A DNA stretch of 64,000 nt from Sphingobacterium faecale (GTDB lineage Bacteria > Bacteroidota > Bacteroidia > Sphingobacteriales > Sphingobacteriaceae): contig NZ_JAERTY010000002.1 of the NCBI RefSeq assembly GCF_016746095.1, positions 62,001 through 126,000 of the forward strand, read 5' to 3'. The notes under the pieces are model-generated. The model had not been told where the DNA came from, ran no database searches, and worked only from the letters and a program-made list of their open reading frames with translations. Of this stretch, positions 33,966 through 42,393 are shown piece by piece. Within the stretch, counting starts at the first letter, position 1; the number at the start of each line of letters is the position of its first letter. A program made the position numbers and the translations under genes.

Positions 33966-36482
33966 TGTAACTGGAGATAGAAATAGGAGTATAAACAGCG
34001 TGGTTATTCCTATTATATAATAAGGTAGGTTTGAAGATTTCTTCAAACCTATTTTATTGCCTATCCCTGTATAATTTATGTTGGCCCAATACCATGGGTT
34101 TTGCTCTGTGGGATCTGCGGCTAGTAGATAAGCTCGCTTGGCTTCTCCTAGGGCGCAGATGGGATCAGCAGTTTCATTCAGTTCTTTGTAAAATGAGGTT
34201 GTTAAATCCAGCATGGTTTGGTCGTTGGCAAACCAGAAGGTAGAGATGACCGAGGGTACGTTCTTACTCAAAAACACCCGCTGTATGCTTTCGGTACCTT
34301 CTGATGGCAGAGGTCTACCATAGCCTGTGTTACAGGCAGAAAGGAATACCAAAGGTGTTTTCATTTCATAAAAGCGTAACTGATTGGTCGATATAATCTG
34401 GTTCATGTAGATAACAGGTGCTGCAGCGGTATCTAATATGGTGTGTGCGGCTATATGCACAATATGAGGTTGGGCAAATTGCTCGCGTATGATAGCGTCA
34501 TTTTGCTGCTCAGGGCCGATACGCTGTGTTGAAAAATGACTGCTAATATTTTCTACCTCCTTGTCTACAAACTGTAGATTGGGCAGAGGAAGTGGGTACT
34601 GTGAACGATAAAGGACGGTTATCTTGGAATTATCAACAGTTTTGTTGGTTAGAAAATCAAACAGTAAAAAGGAGTTCAGATAAGCAAAGTTGTGTTTTTT
34701 TACCAAAAAATCATCGTTATATAGTGCGTCAAATGGAAAACCATACAATTGGGCATCCAAAGAAACAAATAGGTTATGTTGAGCTCCGTCGATCTGGGGT
34801 AGTAGTTCGCCTGTCAGATATTGGGCCTTCTGATTATACGCTTTAGGATTCCGGTTATAGTTATTGGGTGTATCCCCGAAATATTCCGCCTTGAAAGCAA
34901 GGAGATTGCGTAACGGATCAGGTGTAGTCGTTTTTTTAAAGCTAAAGCCTTGGTTTGATTTATGAATGATAGTGATGCTACTGTCCCGGTGTACGAAATA
35001 GGAATAAAAATCACTGTCTGGCCTATTGAGATACTTTAAAAACTTTGCTTTTTGAGGTTCAAACTGTATGGTTTCAAAATAACGTTCCGATAGTTCGAAT
35101 TCCAACATTACCTTTTTGAGTCGTTCGGATAGTCTTTTCTTTTCATCGGTGTCGACAGCCATGTCTATTTTTCGGTAGATATCCCGGATTGTCTGCATCC
35201 CTAATTTTGTTCTTTCGGATGCATTTTCCCAAATTTCTGAACGATTGATTTCGTTGATCAATAGGCGGGCCTTACTGAGTTCAATACACCAAAGAAGTTG
35301 TTGTACAACCTCTTTTTGCTGACTAAGACCGGGGATATTCTCAATGAGGGCAATTAGGCTTTCAATGGTCTCTTTGTTGAGTATATTGTTTCTTAGCTGA
35401 TCCCTGCTGCTGACGATCAGTTGCTGGGTTCGAAAGTCATTTTCTATTGCCCATTCATAATAGTATAGAGCGGAGTCTAGTTGTTCCATCGCTACATGGA
35501 TCTTTGCTTTTCCTAAAAGCGACTGTGTATACGTATAATCCAGTACATAGGATTTGCCATCTGGTTTGAAGTAGTACAGCGTTTTGTTGTAAGCATCGAG
35601 TGCTTCCTGATAAAGCGCTTTGCCCTGTAGGAGGTTTCCATTCATCAAGGTCAGCTTAGCTTTGAATCTGTTCTGTTCGTTAGGAAACTCTTTTTCGACG
35701 AGATGGATAGCTCGTGTGACGAGTCTATTATCTTGTTCTAGGTAGCCTTTTTGGCCTAATGCAGCAATATACCAAAGTAAAGTATCGCCCTGTAATTGAC
35801 TCTTTTCAAAGTATTGTAATGCAAGATTGTTATAGTGTGCACTTTCTTTTTTATGCTGTTCTTCTTCATATACAGAGGCCAGTGTGTTGAACAGCAATGC
35901 ATTTGAAAGCGGGCTGGCAGGAGATTTTATTGCCCGGAATAAAACTGTTTTTGCACTATCTAGCTGACCATTGTATAGGTAGGCATTCGCTAGATTGTTG
36001 TATAGACCGCTCTGCTCATTATGATCTCCGGTCTCGAGTAGTGCTTTTTGTAAGAGAGAAATTGATTTTTGCGTGTCATTTATCCGTATGTATTGATTAG
36101 CCAAGGGTTTTATGATCTCTGTGTTTACGTCTCTGATCTCTACAGGTGTTGATTTTACATAGTTGTAGGCTTTTTCATAATATTTGACACTTTCTAAGTT
36201 GTTTCCGTGCTGTAAAAGGCCGTACCCCATAAAAATAAGACCATAGAGATACATCTCTTTTTGATAGCTGCTTTTAGCAGTTACGGTTATTTGGTTGAAA
36301 AAAGAGTCAGGGTTGTCGGCATAAGAGTCTGGTTTTTCATAAGCGATGCTTTCAAAACCTTCGAAGATAGAGTCTAATTGGTCTTCTGTAAAGACATCTG
36401 CTGAGGGTGAGCTGACGGGTACTGACGGGCTGTGGCAGGATGCTAGCAATAGGATATATAGCGGTAACCATAGTGCGCGCAT
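33906..36482 (-). CDS. TPR-CHAT protease-like lipoprotein with C-terminal membrane anchor
   Basis: This 858-aa protein begins with a lipoprotein signal (LLLASC, Cys16). Residues 70-345 hold about seven TPR-like helix pairs (for example YNNLANAYLYNGQLDSAKTV). A helical linker follows, then a CHAT caspase-like peptidase domain with the predicted catalytic His680 in HIVHIAAHT and Cys717 in FLSACNTGYG. After the domain comes one membrane helix (about 820-838) and a lysine-rich tail. Lipidation at one end and a helix with basic tail at the other place the TPR-CHAT part in the periplasm. Three bases separate it from the upstream PKD-barrel gene, so they are co-transcribed. Target of the protease unknown. 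Confidence 0.85.
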   Translation of the reverse strand: MRALWLPLYILLLASCHSPSVPVSSPSADVFTEDQLDSIFEGFESIAYEKPDSYADNPDSFFNQITVTAKSSYQKEMYLYGLIFMGYGLLQHGNNLESVKYYEKAYNYVKSTPVEIRDVNTEIIKPLANQYIRINDTQKSISLLQKALLETGDHNEQSGLYNNLANAYLYNGQLDSAKTVLFRAIKSPASPLSNALLFNTLASVYEEEQHKKESAHYNNLALQYFEKSQLQGDTLLWYIAALGQKGYLEQDNRLVTRAIHLVEKEFPNEQNRFKAKLTLMNGNLLQGKALYQEALDAYNKTLYYFKPDGKSYVLDYTYTQSLLGKAKIHVAMEQLDSALYYYEWAIENDFRTQQLIVSSRDQLRNNILNKETIESLIALIENIPGLSQQKEVVQQLLWCIELSKARLLINEINRSEIWENASERTKLGMQTIRDIYRKIDMAVDTDEKKRLSERLKKVMLEFELSERYFETIQFEPQKAKFLKYLNRPDSDFYSYFVHRDSSITIIHKSNQGFSFKKTTTPDPLRNLLAFKAEYFGDTPNNYNRNPKAYNQKAQYLTGELLPQIDGAQHNLFVSLDAQLYGFPFDALYNDDFLVKKHNFAYLNSFLLFDFLTNKTVDNSKITVLYRSQYPLPLPNLQFVDKEVENISSHFSTQRIGPEQQNDAIIREQFAQPHIVHIAAHTILDTAAAPVIYMNQIISTNQLRFYEMKTPLVFLSACNTGYGRPLPSEGTESIQRVFLSKNVPSVISTFWFANDQTMLDLTTSFYKELNETADPICALGEAKRAYLLAADPTEQNPWYWANINYTGIGNKIGLKKSSNLPYYIIGITTLFILLFLSPVTSRVNNMFKQKDKKTDNKTK

Positions 36483-36485
36483 TGC

Positions 36486-38501
36486 TTAAAACCTAAAAAT
36501 CCCGTAAATCCCGCCATTCCATTGTTGCGCTTTGTCATAGGCAAAGCGCAGACCTAATGCTGGCCCTAGATTGACACTACCCACATTGAGGTCGAGAAAA
36601 GGGTTGATTTTTATTTTACTGTTTGTGCTAGATAGCTCTTTAGGGTCGGTATAGGTCAGGTCTACTATACCGCTGGCAGCATCGCGTTGAAAGTAATATG
36701 TTGTCTGCCCGGAGCTCTTGGTGTTAAAATCCTTACGTATACTAGCGCCTGCGCCCATTGAAAATAAAGCATTGAAATTATAACGCAGTTGTATTGGTAC
36801 TTGAATGGTGATGTAATCTCGTTTTTCTTCCTCCCGGATAGCATTATACGTAAAATAGTCTTGCTTGCCGTCTACTAGATAAGAGTGTTCGCCTTTTTCT
36901 TCCCTTCGAGGTGATTCGCTTTCCCGTTTGAAATAGCTGGTATAGAGCTCGACTTGCCAATAGGGCTTGCGGTAGGGAGCCGTCGGAGCGATACCGATAC
37001 CTATTTGATAGCCGGTTTTAAATTTATGACGGAGATTGTTTTCCTGAGGGGTGCCGAACGTATGGCTGGCACCTAGGGTGACAAACGGTGATAATGTCCG
37101 CAAAAAGCGTGTAGTAGCCGTATTGGTTTTTATCGGTGGATTGTTGTCAAAATATATATTGGTATAAGCGTTAAAGGACTTGTTTTTGAGCTTTTTCTGA
37201 GTTTCTACCTCAAATAGAATAAAACCTTTAGTACTATCCATATCCGTTATATCCTTGGCTGCTGTCCCCGGAAGCGCTATGTCTTTGAAATGAAAAACTA
37301 ACGTACCGTCGTCTTTTAGGTAGTAGCGATAGCATCCACGGCTGTCGTTTGTTTCGCAGCTGTCGCACTGAGGGTATAGTGCCTTCAGTTTGAAGGTGTT
37401 TTTTACAATTTCATCAGGTATGCGCATTTCTAAACGGACATTTTTTGCATCTCCCTCTCCATCATTCTGAAATTGAACTTTATAGGTCATCGTTTTTCGC
37501 TTTTTCTGAAAACGGTAGTTCATTCGTGCAGGCCTGATAGACATTTTGTTGGGATCATGAGATTTTACAACTGGGATATCTACTTGGTGGACATTTGCGA
37601 GGCCATCTTCAGGGATAAATACGCCCGTAATCGTGACAATTGCGTTGGTATCTACCAACATGTCAGCGGTAACGTCAAGGTTGACTAGGGAAAACTGCTG
37701 ATCTCCCTGAGCGGGCTCTATTTCATAGGAGGTCAGTGAGTTGTAAGCTCCGTATAGATCTTTAAAATAACTAATCGCTTGTTGTTGGTTCTGGAATGTA
37801 GACACTTCTTTGATCCCATAATCTGGTGATCCTGTTTTTGTAAATGTAGACTGCTTTACATTAGCCCACAGCCCCTGAAGGTTATTGGTAGCGACCAAGG
37901 TATCCATGTTTTCATGGTAATAGGCGGTTTGATGGGCATATTTGAATCCATCGAGGCCTGCTGCTTTTTCGTTGGATAATAGGTATATTTTGCCTTTTTT
38001 GCCAGCAGTCTGCACCCCTATAAGCAGTGCGATATCCTCTCCAGGCTTTGCGTCCGATAGTTTGAATATTTGAAATATACCATTCGAAGCAAAAAAATTC
38101 TGTTCAAAACCATTGGCGTGTATGCTGGCTAATGCCGATGGCGGGGCCGTGTTTTTTATTTTGCGTGTGGGGCGTTTCGGTTTAGGGCCATCGTCATAGT
38201 TATTGACGGCATATAAAGATACTTCATATTCTCCTGGCTTGGCGTATTGATGTACGGGCTCGGCTTGGGTACTAAAATGCCCGTCGCCAAAATCCCATAA
38301 GTATTTGTAATAAGGAGCTCTGCCACCTGGAACTTGAACCAATGGACGTAATATAGGCTTGAAAGACACGCCATTCGGAAGCTGTTGAACATCTATTTTA
38401 CTTTCAAAGGTATCGACCTGTATAAGGTTACTGTCTTGTTGGGCATGAGCGAGAGAAGTACTTAAGAGAAAAAATAGGGTAATAATCCAAGGTGTTTTCA
38501 T
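36486..38501 (-). CDS. PKD-domain exported protein with C-terminal outer-membrane barrel
   Basis: Residues 1-20 are a signal peptide. A PKD domain follows at about 44-105 (YLWDFGDGHFS, then PGEYEVSLYAVNN). Further on is a region that resembles DUF11-like repeats with a small Cys cluster (YPQCDSCETNDSRGC). The last 170 residues look like an outer-membrane beta-barrel that ends in a terminal phenylalanine (GIYGIFRF). The protein (671 aa) is first in a two-gene operon with the TPR-CHAT gene and divergent from the sigma-factor operon. Probably a surface adhesin or sensor; function inferred only from architecture. Confidence 0.75.
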   Translation of the reverse strand: MKTPWIITLFFLLSTSLAHAQQDSNLIQVDTFESKIDVQQLPNGVSFKPILRPLVQVPGGRAPYYKYLWDFGDGHFSTQAEPVHQYAKPGEYEVSLYAVNNYDDGPKPKRPTRKIKNTAPPSALASIHANGFEQNFFASNGIFQIFKLSDAKPGEDIALLIGVQTAGKKGKIYLLSNEKAAGLDGFKYAHQTAYYHENMDTLVATNNLQGLWANVKQSTFTKTGSPDYGIKEVSTFQNQQQAISYFKDLYGAYNSLTSYEIEPAQGDQQFSLVNLDVTADMLVDTNAIVTITGVFIPEDGLANVHQVDIPVVKSHDPNKMSIRPARMNYRFQKKRKTMTYKVQFQNDGEGDAKNVRLEMRIPDEIVKNTFKLKALYPQCDSCETNDSRGCYRYYLKDDGTLVFHFKDIALPGTAAKDITDMDSTKGFILFEVETQKKLKNKSFNAYTNIYFDNNPPIKTNTATTRFLRTLSPFVTLGASHTFGTPQENNLRHKFKTGYQIGIGIAPTAPYRKPYWQVELYTSYFKRESESPRREEKGEHSYLVDGKQDYFTYNAIREEEKRDYITIQVPIQLRYNFNALFSMGAGASIRKDFNTKSSGQTTYYFQRDAASGIVDLTYTDPKELSSTNSKIKINPFLDLNVGSVNLGPALGLRFAYDKAQQWNGGIYGIFRF

Positions 38502-38763
38502 AGCGGTCTACCTAGAGGTATATCGGTTCATTAATAATTAATCTACTTGTATTCAAATAAAACGATGCTATATAGCTTCGCTCTCATCATGTTCTTAAAG
38601 GGACATATAAACATAATTAAAATTCTTTTCATATACAATATAATCTGCTTGTTCGTAGGAAATTCACTTTTTCTTAAAACTTTGCTGTTGATGATCCAAT
38701 GCTGTCATGAAAGTTTTATTATCACCGAAATATTTTTACATTTACAGCATAATGGCCAATTAG
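38502..38763. other. Divergent promoter region of the CHAT and sigma operons
   Basis: About 260 AT-rich bases between two divergent start codons. On the plus strand TATTTTTA (about 38731-38738) is one mismatch from the -7 consensus, some 25 bases upstream of the sigma gene. I saw no good -33 partner and no inverted repeat. A frame that runs through the region is hydrophobic low-complexity and not believable. Confidence 0.4.
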
Positions 38764-39330
38764 ATGCATATAGACCAGGTATATATTCAGTATCTCAAGG
38801 ACAATGACAATAAAGGCATACAGCTTATATATAATAAATATGCCAAACAGATTGTTACCTTGATTAAGCAAAATAGTGGATCAGAAGATGATGGATATGA
38901 TATTTTGCAGGAGTCTCTTATGGATATTTATCATATGGCTCATGAACGTAATTTTGTGTTGACAACTAGTTTTGGATCTTTCTTATCTTTAGTGTGTAAG
39001 CGTAAGTGGTTGAATGCGTTGAAGAAAAAACAACGGGAGCAGGTAACAAATAATGAGGATGAGTTATTATATGTTGAGGACAAGTCATACATGGAGTGGG
39101 AGAAAATGTTATTGCAGGTAGAACGGGAAAATCATGTTATGGAAGTACTGGGGACGTTGGGGCAGAGTTGCCAAGATATTATAAAACGTTGCTTAGTAGA
39201 GAAACAACAGGAGAAAATAGCCGAATCTTTGGGAATCAGCTATGCTTATCTGCGAAAGAAAAAGAGTGAATGTATGTCCACCCTGATAAAAAGAGTTAAA
39301 GAAAGTAATATTTTCAAAAGTTTAAAGTAA
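38764..39330 (+). CDS. Sigma-70-family RNA polymerase sigma factor (ECF-like)
   Basis: The 188-aa protein has an ECF-like region 2 (YNKYAKQIVTLI, then DGYDILQESLMDIY and TSFGSFLSLVCKRKWLNALKK) and a region 4 helix-turn-helix (CLVEKQQEKIAESLGISYAYLRKKKSECMSTL). Region 2 keeps the DxLQE-like core-binding motif in DILQESL. Its stop codon overlaps the start of the membrane TPR gene (TAATG), so the two are translationally coupled, as in sigma/anti-sigma pairs. The divergent PKD-CHAT operon is the obvious candidate target. Confidence 0.85.
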   Translation: MHIDQVYIQYLKDNDNKGIQLIYNKYAKQIVTLIKQNSGSEDDGYDILQESLMDIYHMAHERNFVLTTSFGSFLSLVCKRKWLNALKKKQREQVTNNEDELLYVEDKSYMEWEKMLLQVERENHVMEVLGTLGQSCQDIIKRCLVEKQQEKIAESLGISYAYLRKKKSECMSTLIKRVKESNIFKSLK

Positions 39331-40049
39331 TGGAAAACCATTCGGAGAAAATACAGGATTATATTGAGGGACTTTTAGAAGGAGAAGAGCTCGTGATGTT
39401 TGAAGCCCAGCTGGTTGTCGACAAAGAGCTCAGAAATATGGTGGCTCTACAAAAAGAAGTATACGATATTCTTAATAAAAGAACTCCTATACAAGATAAT
39501 TCTGTGAAGTTAAAGATGACTTTAGATGAAGTTAATCAGCGTTACAGGGATTCCTCTAATTCTTCCAGGGGCTTCATCAAGAGGTGGCTGCCTATAGTTG
39601 CAGCGGCTTGTTTGCTCATCGTTGGCAGTCTGTTTTTCTTTCAGCGTTCGGACGAATTATACGAACTCCCCACTATGCGTTCCGAAATTGTACGTGGCAA
39701 GACAGAGAATATATCTTATGAAAATGCTGTGCAGGCATTTAACAACGGTAAGTATGAGGAAGCAGGAGAAATCTTATCCACATTGCTGGATGGTGCCCCC
39801 GAACAGATTCAGTACCAATATTATCTGGGACTCAGTTACATCGGTAGTAAACAGTGGAGTAAGGCAATTGATCTGCTTGTACCTATAGCGAATGGGCCGT
39901 CGGTATTCTCTACCGAATCAAACTACTATCTGGCATTAGCTTACTATGAAAAAGGGGACACAGATAGTGCTAAGATGTGTTTAAATAAGATTCCTGCAGA
40001 AGGTTTTACAGGAGAAAAAGCTGATAGACTGCGTAAGAAAATGGATTAA
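39330..40049 (+). CDS. Membrane-anchored TPR protein, candidate anti-sigma factor
   Basis: A 239-aa protein in three parts. The N-terminal cytoplasmic helical region (about 1-80; IQDYIEGLLEGEELVMFEAQL) resembles zinc-less anti-sigma domains. One membrane helix follows (about 86-106, WLPIVAAACLLIVGSLFFF), and a periplasmic C-terminal half has about three TPR units (AVQAFNNGKYEEAGEILSTL, YYLALAYYEKGDTDSA). Start codon overlaps the sigma gene stop. I infer that it holds the sigma factor and senses envelope state through its TPRs. The end overlaps the convergent GH3 gene by four bases. Confidence 0.75.
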   Translation: MENHSEKIQDYIEGLLEGEELVMFEAQLVVDKELRNMVALQKEVYDILNKRTPIQDNSVKLKMTLDEVNQRYRDSSNSSRGFIKRWLPIVAAACLLIVGSLFFFQRSDELYELPTMRSEIVRGKTENISYENAVQAFNNGKYEEAGEILSTLLDGAPEQIQYQYYLGLSYIGSKQWSKAIDLLVPIANGPSVFSTESNYYLALAYYEKGDTDSAKMCLNKIPAEGFTGEKADRLRKKMD

Positions 40050-41563
40050 TAATTACGCATGATTTCTAATAAAGAATCTAAATATTCTCTGCTGTTGGAT
40101 AGGCGAGGTACTTTGTTCTGTCCACCAAGCTTACCCCTGTGTTTCATCCAGTTATAAAATGTCGATGGAGGAGCTTGGTGAATAATGGGCTTATTAAGTG
40201 CCATATTTTTAAAACGCTTGGCGTCATAGTCTGAATTGATTTCACGGAGCTTTTGATCCAATGTATCGCAAAAAGTATCAAAACTAGTAGGAAGTTTGTC
40301 AAATTCTATGACCCACTCGTGCGCTCCAGCTTTACCTTCGTTGAAATAAACGGGGCCTGCGGTATAATCTCTGATATTGGCTCCAGTTGCAAGACATGCC
40401 GCATGGAGTGCTTGCTCCGCATTGTCTACTATTACTTCTTCACCAAAGGTATTTATATACTGCTTCGTTCGTCCAGATATCTGAAAACGATAAGGTGAAA
40501 GGGATGTAAACCGGATTGTATCTCCTATTTTGTATCGCCATAGTCCAGCATTTGTGGATATGATAAGCGCATAGTTTTTACCAAGCATGACTTCATCGAG
40601 TCCTACGGTTTTAGGATTTTCATCTTCTAAAAACTCCATAGGTAGGAACTCATAGTATATCCCATAGTCGAGCATCAGTAAAAGATCGTCAGAATCAGAT
40701 TGGTCCTGAAGTCCGAAATACCCCTCCGAGGCATTATAATTCTCGAGATAATACATGTTTTCGGAGGGAATCAATTGCTTAAACTGCTCCCGGTAAGGTT
40801 TAAAACTGACACCTCCATGGCCATAGAATTCGAGATTAGGCCATACTTCTAGAAGGTTGTCTTTTTTGGTGATTTCTAAAATACGATTGGCCATCACCAT
40901 ATTCCAGGTGGGGACACCTGCTAGACTGGTTACATCTTCTTTTATAGTAATCTGTGCTATCTGTTCGATTTTCTCTTCGAAGTTGGGATTCAGCGTTACA
41001 TCCAGATTGGGAGTGCGTTTGAATTCGGCCCAAAAAGGAAGATTGCGGATCAGTATGGACGATAAATCTCCATAATAGGAGTCAGGGCTAAAATTGTTGA
41101 TTTGTGAAGAGCCTCCAATTACGACTGATTTTCCGGTGAATACCTTGTTTTCGGGCTTGTTGTGGCAGTAGATCGATAGCATGTCTTTCCCACCTTGGTA
41201 ATGACATTCCTCTAAGGCTTCTATGCTTACAGGTATGAATTTACTACGATCCGAGGTTGTTCCAGAAGATTTTGCGAACCATTTTATATCCGATGGCCAT
41301 AAGATATTTTGCTCGCCTTTTATCATACGATCAATATATACTTTGATGTCGTCGTAATCGCTTATAGGTACTCGTCTTTTATATTCCTCTGGAGTTAGTA
41401 TACTTTTATAATCGTATTTTTTGCCCCATTCTGTTGCTTCAGCTGCAGATATCAGATTTTGGAACCATTCTTCCTGAACATCGTGTGGATATTTCATGAA
41501 AAGCTCAATCTGATGTATACGCTTTTTCATGATCCATGTGAAGATAGAATTCAGGATTTCCAT
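40046..41563 (-). CDS. GH3-family (auxin-responsive-promoter-like) acyl-adenylating enzyme
   Basis: At 505 aa it is a GH3-fold member of the ANL superfamily. The ATP-binding P-loop-like KSSGTTSDRSKFIPVS is near residue 107-122. Later blocks YNASEGYFGLQ and GLWRYKIGDTIRFTSLSPYRFQISGRTKQYINTFGE (the latter split) match plant GH3 amido synthetases. Plant enzymes conjugate jasmonate or auxin to amino acids; the bacterial substrate is unknown. It lies 16 bases after lptB on the same strand, in an order (recJ, lptB, GH3) that may be an operon. Confidence 0.85.
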   Translation of the reverse strand: MEILNSIFTWIMKKRIHQIELFMKYPHDVQEEWFQNLISAAEATEWGKKYDYKSILTPEEYKRRVPISDYDDIKVYIDRMIKGEQNILWPSDIKWFAKSSGTTSDRSKFIPVSIEALEECHYQGGKDMLSIYCHNKPENKVFTGKSVVIGGSSQINNFSPDSYYGDLSSILIRNLPFWAEFKRTPNLDVTLNPNFEEKIEQIAQITIKEDVTSLAGVPTWNMVMANRILEITKKDNLLEVWPNLEFYGHGGVSFKPYREQFKQLIPSENMYYLENYNASEGYFGLQDQSDSDDLLLMLDYGIYYEFLPMEFLEDENPKTVGLDEVMLGKNYALIISTNAGLWRYKIGDTIRFTSLSPYRFQISGRTKQYINTFGEEVIVDNAEQALHAACLATGANIRDYTAGPVYFNEGKAGAHEWVIEFDKLPTSFDTFCDTLDQKLREINSDYDAKRFKNMALNKPIIHQAPPSTFYNWMKHRGKLGGQNKVPRLSNSREYLDSLLEIMRNY

Positions 41564-41579
41564 AAAACTTTTATTGTGG

Positions 41580-42314
41580 TTATAACTTTTTACGTCTTAA
41601 GACGAAATTTTGACCAAGATAGAATTTTCTAGCCATTTCGCTATCTGCGATTTCTTCAGGGGTACCTGTTAACATTATTTTGCCCTCCGTTAATAGATAG
41701 GCTCGATCTGTGATAGATAATGTCTCCTGTACGTTATGATCTGTGATCAGTACTCCGATATTTTTTGCTTTTAGCTTAGCAACAATGGTTTGTATTTCTT
41801 CAACAGCGATGGGGTCTACACCGGCAAACGGCTCATCTAATAAAATGAAATTAGGATTGGCTGCCAATGCACGTGCGATCTCCGTACGGCGACGCTCACC
41901 TCCGGAGAGTAGGTCTCCTCTGTTTTTACGTACGCGATGTAAACTGAACTCAGTCAGCAGTTCTTCAAGTCTGTTCTTTCTATCTTCCTTATTCGGGTGA
42001 TGTATTTCTAGGACAGCGAGGATATTGTCCTCTACAGAGAGCTTGCGGAATACAGAGGCTTCCTGAGCGAGGTATCCGATTCCTTTTTGAGCACGTTGAT
42101 ACATCGCATCTTTTGTTATCTCTTCATCATCTAGAAATACATGACCGTCGTTTGGCTTTATTAGTCCTACGATCATATAAAAAGAGGTCGTCTTTCCAGC
42201 TCCGTTTGGACCGAGAAGACCTACGATTTCACCCTGTTCGACGTGAAAGGACACATCGTTTACTACCGTACGTTGTTTGTATTTTTTAACCAGGTGTTCT
42301 GCTCTTAGTATCAT
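41580..42314 (-). CDS. lptB: Lipopolysaccharide export ABC transporter ATP-binding protein LptB
   Basis: LptB (244 aa) powers LPS extraction by LptF/LptG. It shows Walker [10 protein letters not shown] (35-43), the Q-loop [11 protein letters not shown], the signature [15 protein letters not shown], Walker [17 protein letters not shown] and the switch His in TDHNVQE. ERR in the signature and the PIAV block set LptB apart from other ABC ATPases. The likely permease partner is the LptG-like protein at 9152-10234. Confidence 0.95.
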   Translation of the reverse strand: MILRAEHLVKKYKQRTVVNDVSFHVEQGEIVGLLGPNGAGKTTSFYMIVGLIKPNDGHVFLDDEEITKDAMYQRAQKGIGYLAQEASVFRKLSVEDNILAVLEIHHPNKEDRKNRLEELLTEFSLHRVRKNRGDLLSGGERRRTEIARALAANPNFILLDEPFAGVDPIAVEEIQTIVAKLKAKNIGVLITDHNVQETLSITDRAYLLTEGKIMLTGTPEEIADSEMARKFYLGQNFVLRRKKL

Positions 42315-42393
42315 TCTGCTAAGTAAAAAATCAAAATTAAAAATTAAAAAGCAAAAAATATATAAAACTCTCTGCTGTTATAGCGTGATTGCT

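Noticed and set aside
38547..38807. 86-aa plus-strand frame through the divergent promoter region
   Set aside because: Translates AT-rich intergenic DNA into hydrophobic residues and overlaps the better-supported sigma gene start.
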